The notes: a model not told the origin generated them from the sequence alone. A stretch of DNA of 64,000 bases from Nipponacmea schrenckii (GCA_030562195.1 JAUJPP010000005.1:7870826-7934825), one strand, 5' to 3'; counted from the first letter of the stretch, positions 12,245 through 23,380 are shown. Made by a program: numbers and translations.

Positions 12245-13363
12245 TCAATAGCTTAAAGTTGCATCAAAATTTGAGATGCTCCTGGGATGAGTTTTGGTTG
12301 TTGAGTACCCAGTTTTCATGGTTGAGTAGTTAGTGGTCATGGTACCAGGTAAAGAGTATGGTCTCTCGTAAAAGAACTCACTATCGAGTTTGTAACCATT
12401 TTGAAAGCTGGTGGCGCCTTTGGCTATGCTATATTTTATTTTGGCCACCATATGGATTTTCGGGATGAAAATAACAGTCATCATCAGCGTAGCACAAGAG
12501 ACAATGGCCACACAAACTGTCGGATCGGAATACTCCGGATCTTGGATCAGGAAGACTATGATCCAGGCGATCCACACCGGCACACATAACCAACAGCACC
12601 ACAACAAAAGTCGAGCTTCTCCCATATTCTTGGTCTCGTGACGCACCGTAATGGCGTAGACCGCACACAGCAAGATTAACAACATCACGTACACTTGGTG
12701 AAGGATGTACTCCAATTGTCCATAATGACACGCATAGAATACTACCGTATCCACAGTTTTCATCGCTATTAATGGCGTCTTCAGCACCCACCACTGAACA
12801 GCGATCCCGATCTGAACGACGGTAACGAACACGACAAATAAATATTGATTCAGGTTCGACACCTCGCCTCCTAGCCCGATTAATCTGTAATCACGCAGCG
12901 ATGTTAGCTTCACAAGAATCGTAGCAAAACAGAATGCATAGGCACAGCCAGGCATTACAAACCTTAAACCACACAACGTCTCCGAAGGAGTAAACACAAA
13001 AGGGACAACAGAAAGAAACAAAAGCATCACTCCAACCAAAAGCAAGATACCCAAGCCGACATAGCGCCGTGCCAATGTCTTATTACAAACTTTATGAACA
13101 ACATAAACGATAAGAACGACTGAAATAAAAGCTCCCGTGGCGGCCATCGCCACTAAAATCGTAGCCCAAAGTTTCCCATTATAGACTCCGCTATTTCTCC
13201 AGTAGACGAAGCGATCTGGGTTGGTCTTCTGCTCCACTGCTTCAGTGATGTTGGTAAATTTGACCTGGTTCTCACAGCTACAGCCTTCGGTACAGGTGGA
13301 CGAGGACAGATATTGGAAGAACGAGGTTTGTAAAGTCAGGACACCGTCTCGCCATACACCGAC
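12245..13363 (-). CDS. Exon 7: short Cys linker and class C 7TM domain
   Basis: Encodes residues 1284-1655. Linker of about 60 residues with CTEGCSC only, in place of the usual nine-cysteine NCD3G domain. Seven hydrophobic segments: TM1 from about 1348, TM2 YVGLGILLLVGVMLLFLSVV, TM3 PGCAYAFCFATILVKL, TM4 VVFVTVVQIGIAVQWWVL, TM5 VYVMLLILLCAVYAI, TM6 WLCVPVWIAWIIVFLI, TM7 VAIVSCATLMMTVIFIPKI. FIPK at the end of TM7 is a class C hallmark. C1414 at the start of TM3 and C1495 in loop 2 are positioned for the conserved disulfide. Tail of about 60 residues with repeated NYSTMKT/GYSTTKT. Stop codon at 12245-12247. Confidence 0.88.
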   Translation of the reverse strand, partial: VGVWRDGVLTLQTSFFQYLSSSTCTEGCSCENQVKFTNITEAVEQKTNPDRFVYWRNSGVYNGKLWATILVAMAATGAFISVVLIVYVVHKVCNKTLARRYVGLGILLLVGVMLLFLSVVPFVFTPSETLCGLRFVMPGCAYAFCFATILVKLTSLRDYRLIGLGGEVSNLNQYLFVVFVTVVQIGIAVQWWVLKTPLIAMKTVDTVVFYACHYGQLEYILHQVYVMLLILLCAVYAITVRHETKNMGEARLLLWCCWLCVPVWIAWIIVFLIQDPEYSDPTVCVAIVSCATLMMTVIFIPKIHMVAKIKYSIAKGATSFQNGYKLDSEFFYERPYSLPGTMTTNYSTMKTGYSTTKTHPRSISNFDATLSY

Positions 13364-16300
13364 CTATAATAGAACGAACAGATTGAAACCGTGGATTACT
13401 TTTGGCTCATTTTGAACTTTATATTTATGGAGTAAAATAAAAACCTCTTGTAGCTCACGAAACACGCATGCTTAAGTCGGTACAGCTAATCTGGGAAAGA
13501 TCGATACCAAGAGGTTTGGACACGGAAAAGCTGGTAGAAAGGATCTTGAGTGAACCTAAATAATTGTTTACTTCTAAAGAACACTTACCTCATACTGTTG
13601 ATCAGAGCTGTAGGTCTTAACCTGATATTTTTGGGAAATTTGACCATTTTCATTGAATTCCATTCGCTCGTCGCCTTCCTGAAAATATACTTCCAACGCT
13701 CTATCAGGGATCAAGGACATTCCGGATTTCACGAAGTTCGGACAGATCCCACCAGTCAACGGACACGACGCCAGGTATTGCTGATGAATAGTATGTAGAG
13801 CTACATCAACTGACCGGATCATCCGAGCCGCCGTCGCAGAAAATGGTCTCCACGTACTCTTCTGAAGATGAAAGTCACATGACATGCTACAGTTGAATTT
13901 GATTTGCCAATATTGTCTCCACCAATCAGAATTCCTTGACGACGTGACGTCAAAATCCGACATAAATTGTTCAAATTCGCCATTTTGTTTTCCATTTTTG
14001 TCGATTAATAGAGATCCTTGTGGGACTTTCACATCTAAAAGATTCTCCGAGTTCCAGTCGTCGCCGGAAATGTCGATGATCCATGGACGGATTGGAACAT
14101 CCGTGCTCTGGCTGTTAAAAAAGAGTTTGATGTCGGATCGTTTGGCCATCATAACGACAGCTGTGTTACCTTCCGTCAAATACTTTGCGACTTCAACAAT
14201 AGATTCCACAGTAGCTCCTAATCCTAGAATTTTTCCTACACAAATTCCACGATTTGACGCTGTTTTTAGAAATTCTTGGAGAGAATCATGGTAGCTCGAG
14301 TCGACCGAAGTCACAAGATGGATGTAGGTCCAATTTAGTTTGATTAAGAGATCCACGATCGCCGTGTTTTTCTGCTCGATACTAGAATCACCGCTGATCT
14401 GTTGAGGATTCTGAATTGAGCTGTATGTAGCCACGGCTAATTTCCCCAACTCTTGAACAGATTTCACTGTACTGTCCATGGTAGAGTTGTCCCCGTGAAT
14501 GATGTAGGCTAGAGTAGATTTAGGAGACGGAGCATGACGATCACTTGTTGGGAATTTGTAGTCGCAAGTCTCAAAATTGCCTATCAATTGAGTGGATTTG
14601 TGCGGGTTGGAGCAACCGTCTATAATCATACCCCCGATACTAACTCTACCCAGCAAATATGGATACCGCTTTTGAGCAGTTTCTACAGCATACATGAACG
14701 CCTCAGCCAGCTGTTGAGAAAAAATTTCGTCTGCGACATCACCACATGTAAAGGGAGATAACCCACTCTGATGTATTGGTAGAATACCAGTAATTATGAT
14801 ATCTCCTGGTAAATACAACAAATCTTCTCCAGATTGTCTCCCTTGTGAACATACGTAACACTCCGGGCACCACGTCTTGCAAACACTGGACGGTATGTCC
14901 AGATAACCGCGCCTAGCATTATCAACGTTCGATAACTCCAGTTTTACCCTACCTTCAACGTCTACTTCCCCTATCTGAAAATTATATACAAAAATGTTAA
15001 GATATTTTTAAAACGTTTTAAATCCTAGTTTGCCGTAAAACAATACGCCACCGGAAGTTTTCTCAAATAAACCGGAAGTCGATAAGATAAATTCTCACTC
15101 ACCTGCACAGAATCAAGTTTACCATTCACTGGTCTGACGTCATACACTTCAAATGGCGACTCCATACCGGAAATCAGCATGCTGAACGTTTCTTCCAGAC
15201 GTGGCTTCAACGCATGGAAATCGGAAAATTCACTACAGACGCCATTTTGTTTTGGACACAGTTCTCTGTAAACAGCGTTGATAGTAGACATGAGAATATC
15301 AACTCCGACCACCACCGTTTTGTCTGCGTTCGATTCATCCGTCTCGTTGGATATCGTCTGGAAGCCGTCGATCCAAGGTATGACGTCATCTGTCAACGTG
15401 TCATGTATGTCAGGAGTTTCAAGCCACGTGCGAGGTCGAATCACTAACGCGTTTTCCAAAAATGTTGGATATTTAATAGCTATGAGGGACTCGACGTTCC
15501 ATGGAAACAAAAACAACTTCTGTTTAGAAATGGAAGTGTTGAAGGATTGAAACGAGTCCAAAATCTTCGCAGTATCTTCCAAAGTGGTGAACAGAATCGT
15601 ACCAATTTCTTTCGCATTCATTAAGGTAGCTTGTGGCAAATAGTCATCCACACTCGGTCCAATCTCGATCACTTCCCCAACGCACACATTCTCTCCGACG
15701 ATACGTTCATTCAATTCTTTCATCATTAATTTCAAATTGGTATTTGCCGAGTGTATTATCCTAACATATATCCATTTGACCTTCTTAAGGACCTTGATCA
15801 ACGATTTGACGAAGTTAACGTTCAGATGCTCGTCCAGTCCGAATCCCAGAGGGGAAACGGTACCAGTGATTTTTAAACCGGAAGTGGTAGCCATATTGTT
15901 GATATCGTCAAAAAAGTTAAAATATCCAGTTGTTCTGGTTGGTGGAAGGCTGACCACGTGACCTAACGCATCTCTATAATTGTAAACACAGGATTCTACG
16001 TCACTAATTCTGGTTTTGAGATTGTCCGTATAAGGGCATGAATCCAGTACCACCCCTCCTATAGTTATATTTTGAAGAGCAATAGTGTCGTTATATCGAG
16101 TTTTGAAACTGTCAATGGCGGACAGAAAGGACCGAGCCGCTTGAAGACCTCGGGGATTCGCGAAGTCACACCCTTTACCGGGTGATGATTTGTAAATGGG
16201 AAACGATCCGACGATAAAAATATCAGCATCCTGTAGGATGATACGTTCACTGGACGAATATATGGCATCACACATCGAACACACCAAACAATTTTCTTCG

Positions 16301-19300
16301 CATTTACTATCGAACACATCTTCCGGTAGACGACCTTGAACTTTGACGCTGCCATGTAGCTTTGGAATTGTAGAATCAATCTGAAACAGATACGAATAAA
16401 ACCTGAGCATGCGTATTGTTACCTAGCAACTTAATTACTTCCGGTGTACCAAACCTAAAATGTATGTTTGACGCAAAACTGAGGAAGTGTACATTTTTCG
16501 CTCCGATTTAAAGAATGAAATACTATATGGACCATTTTCTTCTCATTCTGACCACCGTGATGCCGTGCCAGCAATGGACTAAAAATGGATGATGTTTCAA
16601 AGAGCCCACTCTACTGGTAGATTAGACCTTTACTTGTTCTGTAGTTATTCGGTTACTAAAAAAAGTCTTCGAATTCGAATCTTACCTCCCCTTGGTAGCT
16701 TTCAGATATTGTCATCAACTGTACGTAAGGATTCCAGTTTTCTGCCTGTCCCCCATTACTATGATACTCTATTTGTTCCCGGAGGGTGCCTGGTGGACAT
16801 GAAACGTTATCAGTGGAAGAGCATTCCATCTGGGCTAACGTCTCAATGACTTTATATAGAGTCCTTACTGCATCCCCGGTAACATGATGTCGCTGAGAGG
16901 ACATGGTAGGAAGTCTGCACTCGACCATGTCATCTGAACAATTGAATCTTTGTAAGTAAAGATACGGCTGTTCACTTGAGTTTTGCGTTTCCGAAATAAA
17001 TTCCGCTAAACCATCAATTTGAGTATATTGTTCCAAAAGAACCATAATATTGTCTCCGAATTCTGATCCAGATACGTTTCCGAGATCTCCAACAAGCAAC
17101 ACTTTGTTAGTAGGATCCATTTCAACGTTTAGAAGTTGCTGTTGCGTGAATCGATCTCCAGTAAACGCAACAATCGCTTTGGGAACAGCTTTGTGTAACG
17201 TCAATGTACTGTTGTTATCAGATAAAATCTGTAATTCTTGTTGACAGATCCCGACCTCTTTCAGCCTTCTTGAAAAGTATTCTTGTTCCGCTGTAGCAGA
17301 GGTTGTGGGTAGAGTTTGGACTGATACGTAGGTCCAGTTCAGGAGACTGAGGGCATCAACAGCTGCCTGAAAATGATGACGAAAAACAAGTGTATGCCGG
17401 ACTCAATACAAACGGATAAAATGTGCGGAATATAGACATACCTTAAAATTAAACAATTAATCCAAAAGCGGTACTATGCTTAAGAGTTACTACACCAAAG
17501 CGTGCCCCAATGAAATGAAATGAAAAGAAATGAATGGAGTTTTCCGTCCTTCTCTTCTGCACCTTATGGTCTAATGAAGACGGCGTGCGTTAATGCGTTA
17601 ACGGGGTCAAATTTCTTACAAAAGCTTCCTTTTGTATCTAAAACAGCAAGCTGAGGTTACATTTGAAAGGTGAATCCTCAACAAGATCTTAAACTAAGCT
17701 TAGAATTCAAATCTTAATCCTTTAAACGTACCTCGATTCTAGCCAATGGTGTCAGCGACAGGATTTTTCTGTTATCGAAATTTCCTTGTTCGTCTGCTAT
17801 GACGTCATCAGTGAATTGTATGTGTGGAATATGTAGATGCTGTAACATGTTAGAGATGGCACTTCCGGTGGTAGTTCCTGTATAACTTATAACTCCTGTA
17901 AAAGAAAAAAAGAAAACACAAATTGGAATGTGTGAGTCTCAATTGTTCAGTCTCTTCGACATAACTTAAGTATGTATTGAAGGTTCAATTGACTTTGGAT
18001 TGAATAAGTCTCTATCACCCGGACTTCTCGTGTTTCCGACCAGGACTTTTCGGTGCAGACAAAGTAAGGATGGATGGATAAGACGAGATATACTACAAAG
18101 CAAAAGTGATATTTAAACATAAATGAAATACCTGCTAATCTGGTGCCATTTCCGCCTGAAGTTCCAGCTCGGACATATTGACTCAGAATCTCTACAGCCT
18201 TCTTATCTGAACCACAAACATCGTATACACTTAAACCTGAAAATATCAGGATAAACCAAACTAAATAATCTAGATTCAGAATCAACTGACAGGGACAAAA
18301 ACATTATATCACTTATACAGGATATCCGTTTCTATTCGGGAAATGGCAGAAGGTAGGATCAGAGCACTCCAAAATTGAGCTCCAGCACTATCACCCATAT
18401 CTAAAAAACATTACCATCCGTAAAGAATCATAATATATTTTTCATGGGTTTAACCAATTCTAGAAATGAAATGCCAATCGCCAATGGTGTGAGGTGTTTT
18501 CGAGACAAATGTTTATTCGTAATAACCATCGTTAACGCTTATAAGGTGTTGATGAAATTTTGTTTGTCAGTGACGAAGCGTAATAAATCTCAAATTTATT
18601 TTTTATCCAAATAAGAGATGGATTTTATGTTCGTTATAAGAGCTATTATCCCTTTAAGTTGAGTTTAGAAATCAATCGTTAACGGTTGTAAGGTGTTTGT
18701 GAAAATCGTAATTTATTTCTTGTCAGTAAAGAAATGTGACGAGTCTTGTAAAAAAAAAGAATCTGCGTCTTTAACCAAAGGTTGAAATACCAATCTCAAA
18801 TGGTTGTAAGGTGTTTACCTAACGTTAAATTGTATTGAACCTTTCTATATCATTGTGCTCACTGTCTAAATACTAGTCGACTCAAACATACAACCCGTTA
18901 ACAAGTTTAATAATAGAAATTAACTCAGGGTTTCTATTCCCTCGAAACAGTGACACTTACAACTATCTTTAGCATAGGCTTAATTGGAATTTGGTCCTTG
19001 AACGTTAGGGTAAATTTTAAAAAAAGGATACGTTTTTATAAGCCGAGAGAATTAGGGTGAATTTTCGGCGAAATATTGTCATGTCTTAAAATTTTTAGAG
19101 GTTAATGTGGTTGAAAGGTAACAAGTTACTATTTTATCCCAGTATAGGTTGAGATAATACTTCAACCCTGTCAGGAGAGAGCTGAGGTGGTTCAGTGAGT
19201 TAGATGCTTGCTCGCTAACCTGAAGGTCCAGGGTTCAATCCCAGTAAAGGTTGAGATAATACTTCAACCCTGTCAGTAGAGAGCTGTGGTAACTCAGTGA

Positions 19301-21596
19301 GTTAGATGCTTGCTCGCTAACCTGAAGTTCCAGGGTTCAATCCTAGTATAGATAGAGATAATACTTCAACCCTGTCAGTAGAGAGCTGTGGTGGTCAGTG
19401 AGTTAGATGCTTGCTCGCTAACCTGAAGGTCCAGGGTTCAATCCCAGTATAGGTTGAGATAATACTTCAACCCTGTCAGTAGAGAGATGTGGTGACTCAG
19501 TGAGTTAGATGCTTGCTAGCTAAACTTAGGGTTTGATCCCGGCATAGGTCGAGATGAACTTTCGGATTTTTCAACCTAGTTTCCCCTTGTCAGTGATGTA
19601 GATTTGAGGGGCTGACATGGAAAAATCTTCTTGAAGTTCGGATGGATATCTAGACATGTATTTTAATCAGATTGGCAATCAAAAATCTAGAACAATATTT
19701 TTATTTGACATAAGGAGGTCATTATCAAGAACTTTTGGCAGAATACGAGAAAGTTATGACAGGCATGTGTGGATTGTTGGTTGTTAATATTGGAAGTTGA
19801 ATTTTTAATATTTGTATTGACTCTCGGTCAGTCAAAATACACAATCACAAGTCAACAGCTTCGCATATCTTCTCTTTCATTTTGGCAGCCATGCGTTGTT
19901 TTCGTGTATTAAAATTGTTTGTTATTATTATTTCACATTTTGCTTATACACAATGGATATATATATACATATACAAAATAAACAATATCAGCTTAGTGGT
20001 CTCGGAAGTAATGACGATTCGATAAACCTGGGGCCTTATTTTCAAATACTTAACTTAAGATGATTTTAGTGTTCTAGTCATCTGGGACCTTATTCTTGAA
20101 AACTTAACTTAAGATGATTTTAGTGTTCCAGTCATCTGGGACCTTATTCTTGAAAACTTAACTTAAGATGATTTTAGTGTTCCAGTCATCTGGGACCTTA
20201 TTCTTGAAAACTTAACTTAAGATGATTTTAGTGTTCTAGTCATCTGGGACCTTATTCTTGAAAACTTAATTAAGATGATTTTAGTGTTCAGTCATCTGGA
20301 CCTTATTCTTGAAAACTTAACTAAGATGATTTTAGTGTTCTAGTCATCTGGGACCTTATTCTTGAAAACTTAACTTAAGATGATTTTAGTGTTCTAGTCA
20401 TCTGGGACCTTATTCTTGAAAACTTTAAGATGATTTTAGTGTTCCAGTCATCTGGGACCTTATTCTTGAAAACTTCACTTAAGATGATTTTAGTGTTCCA
20501 GTCATCTGGGACCTTATTCTTGAAAACTTAACTTAAGATGATTTTAGTGTTCCAGTCATCTGGGACCTTATTCTTGAAAACTTAACTTAAGATGATTTTA
20601 GTGTTCCAGTCATCTGGGACCTTATTCTTGAAAACTTAACTTAAGATGATTTTAGTGTTCCAGTCATCTGGGACCTTATTCTTGAAAACTTAACTTAAGA
20701 TGATTTTAGTGTTCCAGTCATCTGGGACCTTATTCTTGAAAACTTAACTTAAGATGATTTTAGTGTTCCAGTCATCTGGGACCTTATTCTTGAAAACTTA
20801 ACTTAAGATGATTTTAGTGTTCCAGTCATCTGGGACCTTATTCTTGAAAACTTAACTTAAGATGATTTTAGTGTTCAGTCATCTGGGACCTTATTCTTGA
20901 AAACTTAACTTAGATGATTTTAGTGTTCCAGTCATCTGGGACCTTATTCTTGAAAACTTAACTTAAGATGATTTTAGTGTTCTAGTCATCTGGGACCTTA
21001 TTCTTGAAAACTTAAGATGATTTTAGGGTTCCAGTCATCTGGGGCCTTATTCTTGAAAACTTAACTTAAGATGATTTTAGTGTTCTAGTCATCTGGGACC
21101 TTATTCTTGAAAACTTAAGGTGATTTTAGTGTTCCAGTCATCTGGGACCTTATTCTTGAAAACTTAACTTAAGATGATTTTAGTGTTCTAGTCATCTGGG
21201 ACCTTATTCTTGAAACCTTCACTTTAGGTGATTTTAGTTTGCCAGTCATCCCGGACCTATAAGAATACATATAAGATTATCCATCAAGAGAGGGACTCTA
21301 AAAACTCGCGTTACCTTTGAAAGATCATCTTGATCACAGAAAGCATATAAGGGTTTCTTACCTATAGAAACCGTTGAGGGGTTGGTTTGGTTCAACTGCT
21401 CCATTTTCCATAAGGTTGTGTAGGCCATTTCCATCGTCTGCTCTTTAAAATCACTGCAGCGGCCATTTTGAAATTTGGCATGGATGTCGAAAAGGCAGAC
21501 GATTTCCTCTTCTCCTGGCACGTGAAATATAACCTCCGTGAACACTATACCAGATTGGATTAAAAGCAAGACTAAGGTCACCGTCACACTCGACAT
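12245..21596 (-). CDS. Class C GPCR with three tandem Venus-flytrap domains
   Basis: Seven coding exons on the minus strand: 21362-21596, 18132-18236, 17732-17895, 16686-17366, 15103-16380, 13589-14974, 12245-13363. Intron phases are 1, 1, 0, 0, 0, 0, all GT-AG, and the exons sum to 4968 bp (1655 residues plus stop). The start ATG at 21596 opens a signal peptide (MSSVTVTLVLLLIQSG). Residues ~25-395 form flytrap 1, ~396-821 linker plus flytrap 2, ~822-1283 linker plus flytrap 3, and 1284-1655 linker plus 7TM domain and a Ser/Thr/Tyr-rich tail. Class C receptors bind small ligands in the extracellular flytrap and signal through G proteins at the plasma membrane; known members carry one flytrap per chain. 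The 7TM segment looks closest to the GPRC5/Bride-of-sevenless side of the class, but that is judged by eye. Ligand unknown. Exon joins are inferred and untested. Confidence 0.88.
13490..13565 (+). repeat. Single ~76-bp family monomer in receptor intron 6
   Basis: GATACCAAGAGGTTTGGACA, AGCTGGTAGAAAGGATCTTG and TGAACCTAAA lie just downstream of exon 6 in the transcript sense. An isolated monomer of a unit that is tandem elsewhere. Confidence 0.7.
13589..14974 (-). CDS. Exon 6: Cys linker and flytrap module 3
   Basis: One 1386-bp exon, phase 0 at both ends, residues 822-1283. Linker cysteines in SVCKTWCPECYVC, then the most glutamate-receptor-like flytrap of the three: PGDIIITGILPIHQSG, a short Cys segment CGDVADEIFSQQLAEAF, VSIGGMIIDGCSNP, LLIKLNWTYIHLVTS. 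Several N-glycosylation sequons. Donor is TATGAG/GTAAGT. It joins in frame to the 7TM exon as QQYE-VGVWRDGVL, matching the usual end of a class C flytrap. Confidence 0.88.
15103..16380 (-). CDS. Exon 5: Cys linker and flytrap module 2
   Basis: One 1278-bp exon, phase 0 at both ends, encoding residues 396-821. It starts with a linker containing four cysteines (SKCEENCLVCSMC), then a flytrap: DADIFIVGSFPIYKSS, the helix FANPRGLQAARSFLSAI, ITIGGVVLDSCPYTD, VKWIYVRIIHS, and a C-terminal lobe ending ESPFEVYDVRPVNGKLDSVQ. The acceptor (TTTCAG before ATTGATTCT) and donor (GTGCAG/GTGAGT) are clear. Phase symmetry means it could be skipped without a frameshift. Confidence 0.87.
16686..21596 (-). CDS. 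Exons 1-4: signal peptide and flytrap module 1
   Basis: Four exons (21362-21596, 18132-18236, 17732-17895, 16686-17366) encode residues 1-395. Class C landmarks in order: C-rich N-terminus (NGRCSDF), helix with EQTMEMAYTTLWKMEQLN, the strand VSIGLSVYDVCGSDKK (compare the LG..I.DTCS region of glutamate receptors; it reads correctly only across the exon 1-2 join), GVISYTGTTTGSAISNMLQ (the G.IGP..S region), IPHIQFTDD and LLNWTYVSV. Lobe 2 follows in the last of these exons. The residues that hold the amino-acid backbone in glutamate-type receptors are not obvious, so an amino-acid ligand cannot be assumed. Confidence 0.87.
17510..17595 (+). repeat. Head fragment of dispersed element A in receptor intron 3
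   Basis: AAATGAATGGAGTTTTCCGT, CCTTCTCTTCTGCACCTTAT, GGTCTAATGAAGACGG, then the match stops. Confidence 0.7.
18460..18840. repeat. Diverged ~190-bp direct repeat, two to three copies
   Basis: Words ATCGTTAACGCTTATAAGGT and ATCGTTAACGGTTGTAAGGT head copies that share TTGTCAGT-GA-GAA. In intron 1 of the receptor gene. Confidence 0.45.
19110..19580 (+). repeat. Tandem array of tRNA-derived SINE heads, ~102-bp unit, about 4 copies
   Basis: Each unit carries GGTTCAGTGAGTTAGATGCT (A-box-like) and CCAGGGTTCAATCCC (B-box-like), followed by GTTGAGATAATACTTCAACC and CTGTCAGTAGA. The head matches the SINE at 6195-6475. Lies in intron 1 of the receptor, on the strand opposite to the gene. Confidence 0.8.
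19565..19645 (+). repeat. Fragment of second dispersed element (element B)
   Basis: TTTCCCCTTGTCAGTGATGT, a GGGCTGACATG block and GTTCGGATGG match in order with 50665-50745, and the first block with 49090-49145. Confidence 0.55.
20035..21245 (+). repeat. Minisatellite, 54-bp unit, about 22 copies, in receptor intron 1
   Basis: Unit contains GGGACCTTATTCTTGAAAAC, TTAACTTAAGATGATTTTAG and TGTTCCAGTCATCT. Copies are highly similar, with occasional 1-9 base deletions. It ends about 120 bp from coding exon 1. Confidence 0.92.
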
Positions 21597-21734
21597 TTCG
21601 GTGGTATTTTAAGATCTCATGTTTGTAAACCTTGACGAAATGATCGGCTTCTGCCAGGTATCTGGCTGAAGGTTGATGGTACAAATCCTCTCGAAAATTA
21701 AAATCTGAAACGAAAGTAATATCCATAAAGTTTT

Positions 21735-22320
21735 CTCATATAGAACCACTGGACTAGGTCACAAGTATAAGGTGTTCAAAGAGATACTCTCCTATAGAGA
21801 CACTGACCTAGGTTACAAGTATAAGGTGTTATAAGAGATACTCTCCTATAGAGACACAGGTCTAGGTCACAAGTATTAGGTGTTATAAGAGATACTCTCC
21901 TATAGAACACTGGCCTAGGTCACAAGTATTAGGTGTTATAAGAGATACTCTCCTATAGAAGCACTGGCCTAGGTCACAAGTATTAGGTGTTATAAGAGAT
22001 ACTCTCCTATAGAAGCACTGGCCTAGGTACAAAGTTTACCCAGTATAGGTGTTAAAGAGATACTCTCCTATAGAACACGGCCTAGGTCACAAGTATTAGG
22101 TGTTATAAGAGATACTCTCCTATAGAAGCACGGTCTAGGTCACAAGTATTAGGTTTTATAAGAGATACTCTCCTATAGAAGCACTGGCCTAGGTCACAAG
22201 TATTAGGTGTTATAAGAGATACTCTCCTATAGAAGCACTGGCCTAGGTCACAAGTATTAGGTGTTATAAGAGATACTCTCCTATAGAAGACTGGCTTAGG
22301 TCACAAGTAGAGATATGTAA
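21735..22320 (+). repeat. Minisatellite, 54-bp unit, about 10 copies, upstream of the receptor
   Basis: Unit contains AAGAGATACTCTCCTATAGA, AGCACTGGCCTAGGTCACAA and GTATTAGGTGTTAT. It starts about 140 bp upstream of the receptor ATG, so it occupies the likely 5' UTR or promoter region. Unrelated in sequence to the intron 1 array despite equal length. Confidence 0.9.
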
Positions 22321-23380
22321 AGATCTCTTCTATGAAACTGCTAGATAAATATATCTACTTCTGGAGAGATTTACAAGGTAGAGAAAAATACAAAGCGATT
22401 AACTTATGATCAAAACCATAGACGTGGAGTGTTACGTCCCACGTGTTGTTTGAAATTAATATAAGCCAGCCTAGAGAATGTAAAGATCTTTTCTATTACG
22501 AATAAATATATAAAATCTAGAACGAAAGTATCTGATCGTACACCTTTGTATTGACCAGAGGTAAAAAATATTGTCCATTTTTTGGAAAAAAACAAATAGA
22601 ATTATTGAGTAACCATACACAACAACTTTTCTTTAAATATTCGTTAAAGTCGTAAGCTACTTGTCGTTTAAAACATTTCTAATCGTTTCTCAATTAATTA
22701 ATTAATTAGTGCTTACCAAAATAACAAATTACAGCCACAAATACACCCAGGGACAAGATTGACCTGTGCCACTATTCCTGTGGAATTCAAAAACAGTCTC
22801 CAATCTAAAGACAAAAACACAATCCAAATCACAGCAATAAATGACTTTCCAAAATTACGAATCAAAGTTTAAATTATTATAAAGCGTTTCGGTCTGTTTT
22901 CTCTTATCACCTGTTGCTCTCCTGGATCGCAATGAACGTCAACATCGAACAAAAACAAACTTGGACAAACTTCGTCCGATCTACACAACGATAAATATCG
23001 AAATATCATCCAGAGGGTTAAATTAAGAGTGTACACAATGAGAGAATGGCGACCAGGGTATCTGTAGTGGGTCAATAATTTCGACGACAGAGTTGACGGT
23101 CAATATTAGTTGAAACCCCATTCTAAATATTGCCTTGGGTTTAATATTTAAACATTCTCTCACAAATTAAAACAAGTTTTACTTTCTCAGGTATTCTTTA
23201 AAGGCACCTGCTCTCTCTCTCTCTCGCACCCTTACCTCTCCCTCCCACCCCCTACCTCACCCTACCAGCCCCACCCCGTAATACCCACCTTGGAACATCA
23301 CCATGCACCGAGTTTTAAATGTATCACTGGAATATTAACTTATGGCACCGAGTGCTCCCTCGACAGATATACTAGTTAAA
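22321..23380. other. Intergenic; microsatellite only
   Basis: A short CT microsatellite and C-rich tract at 23208-23280; otherwise no feature I can support. Confidence 0.4.

Noticed and set aside
12401..12794. Open frames overlapping the receptor 7TM exon on both strands
   Set aside because: Shadows of the real minus-strand 7TM frame, with no domain of their own.
19180..19500. Functional tRNA genes
   Set aside because: A- and B-box-like segments are present but a full cloverleaf with acceptor stem could not be folded by eye; better explained as SINE heads.
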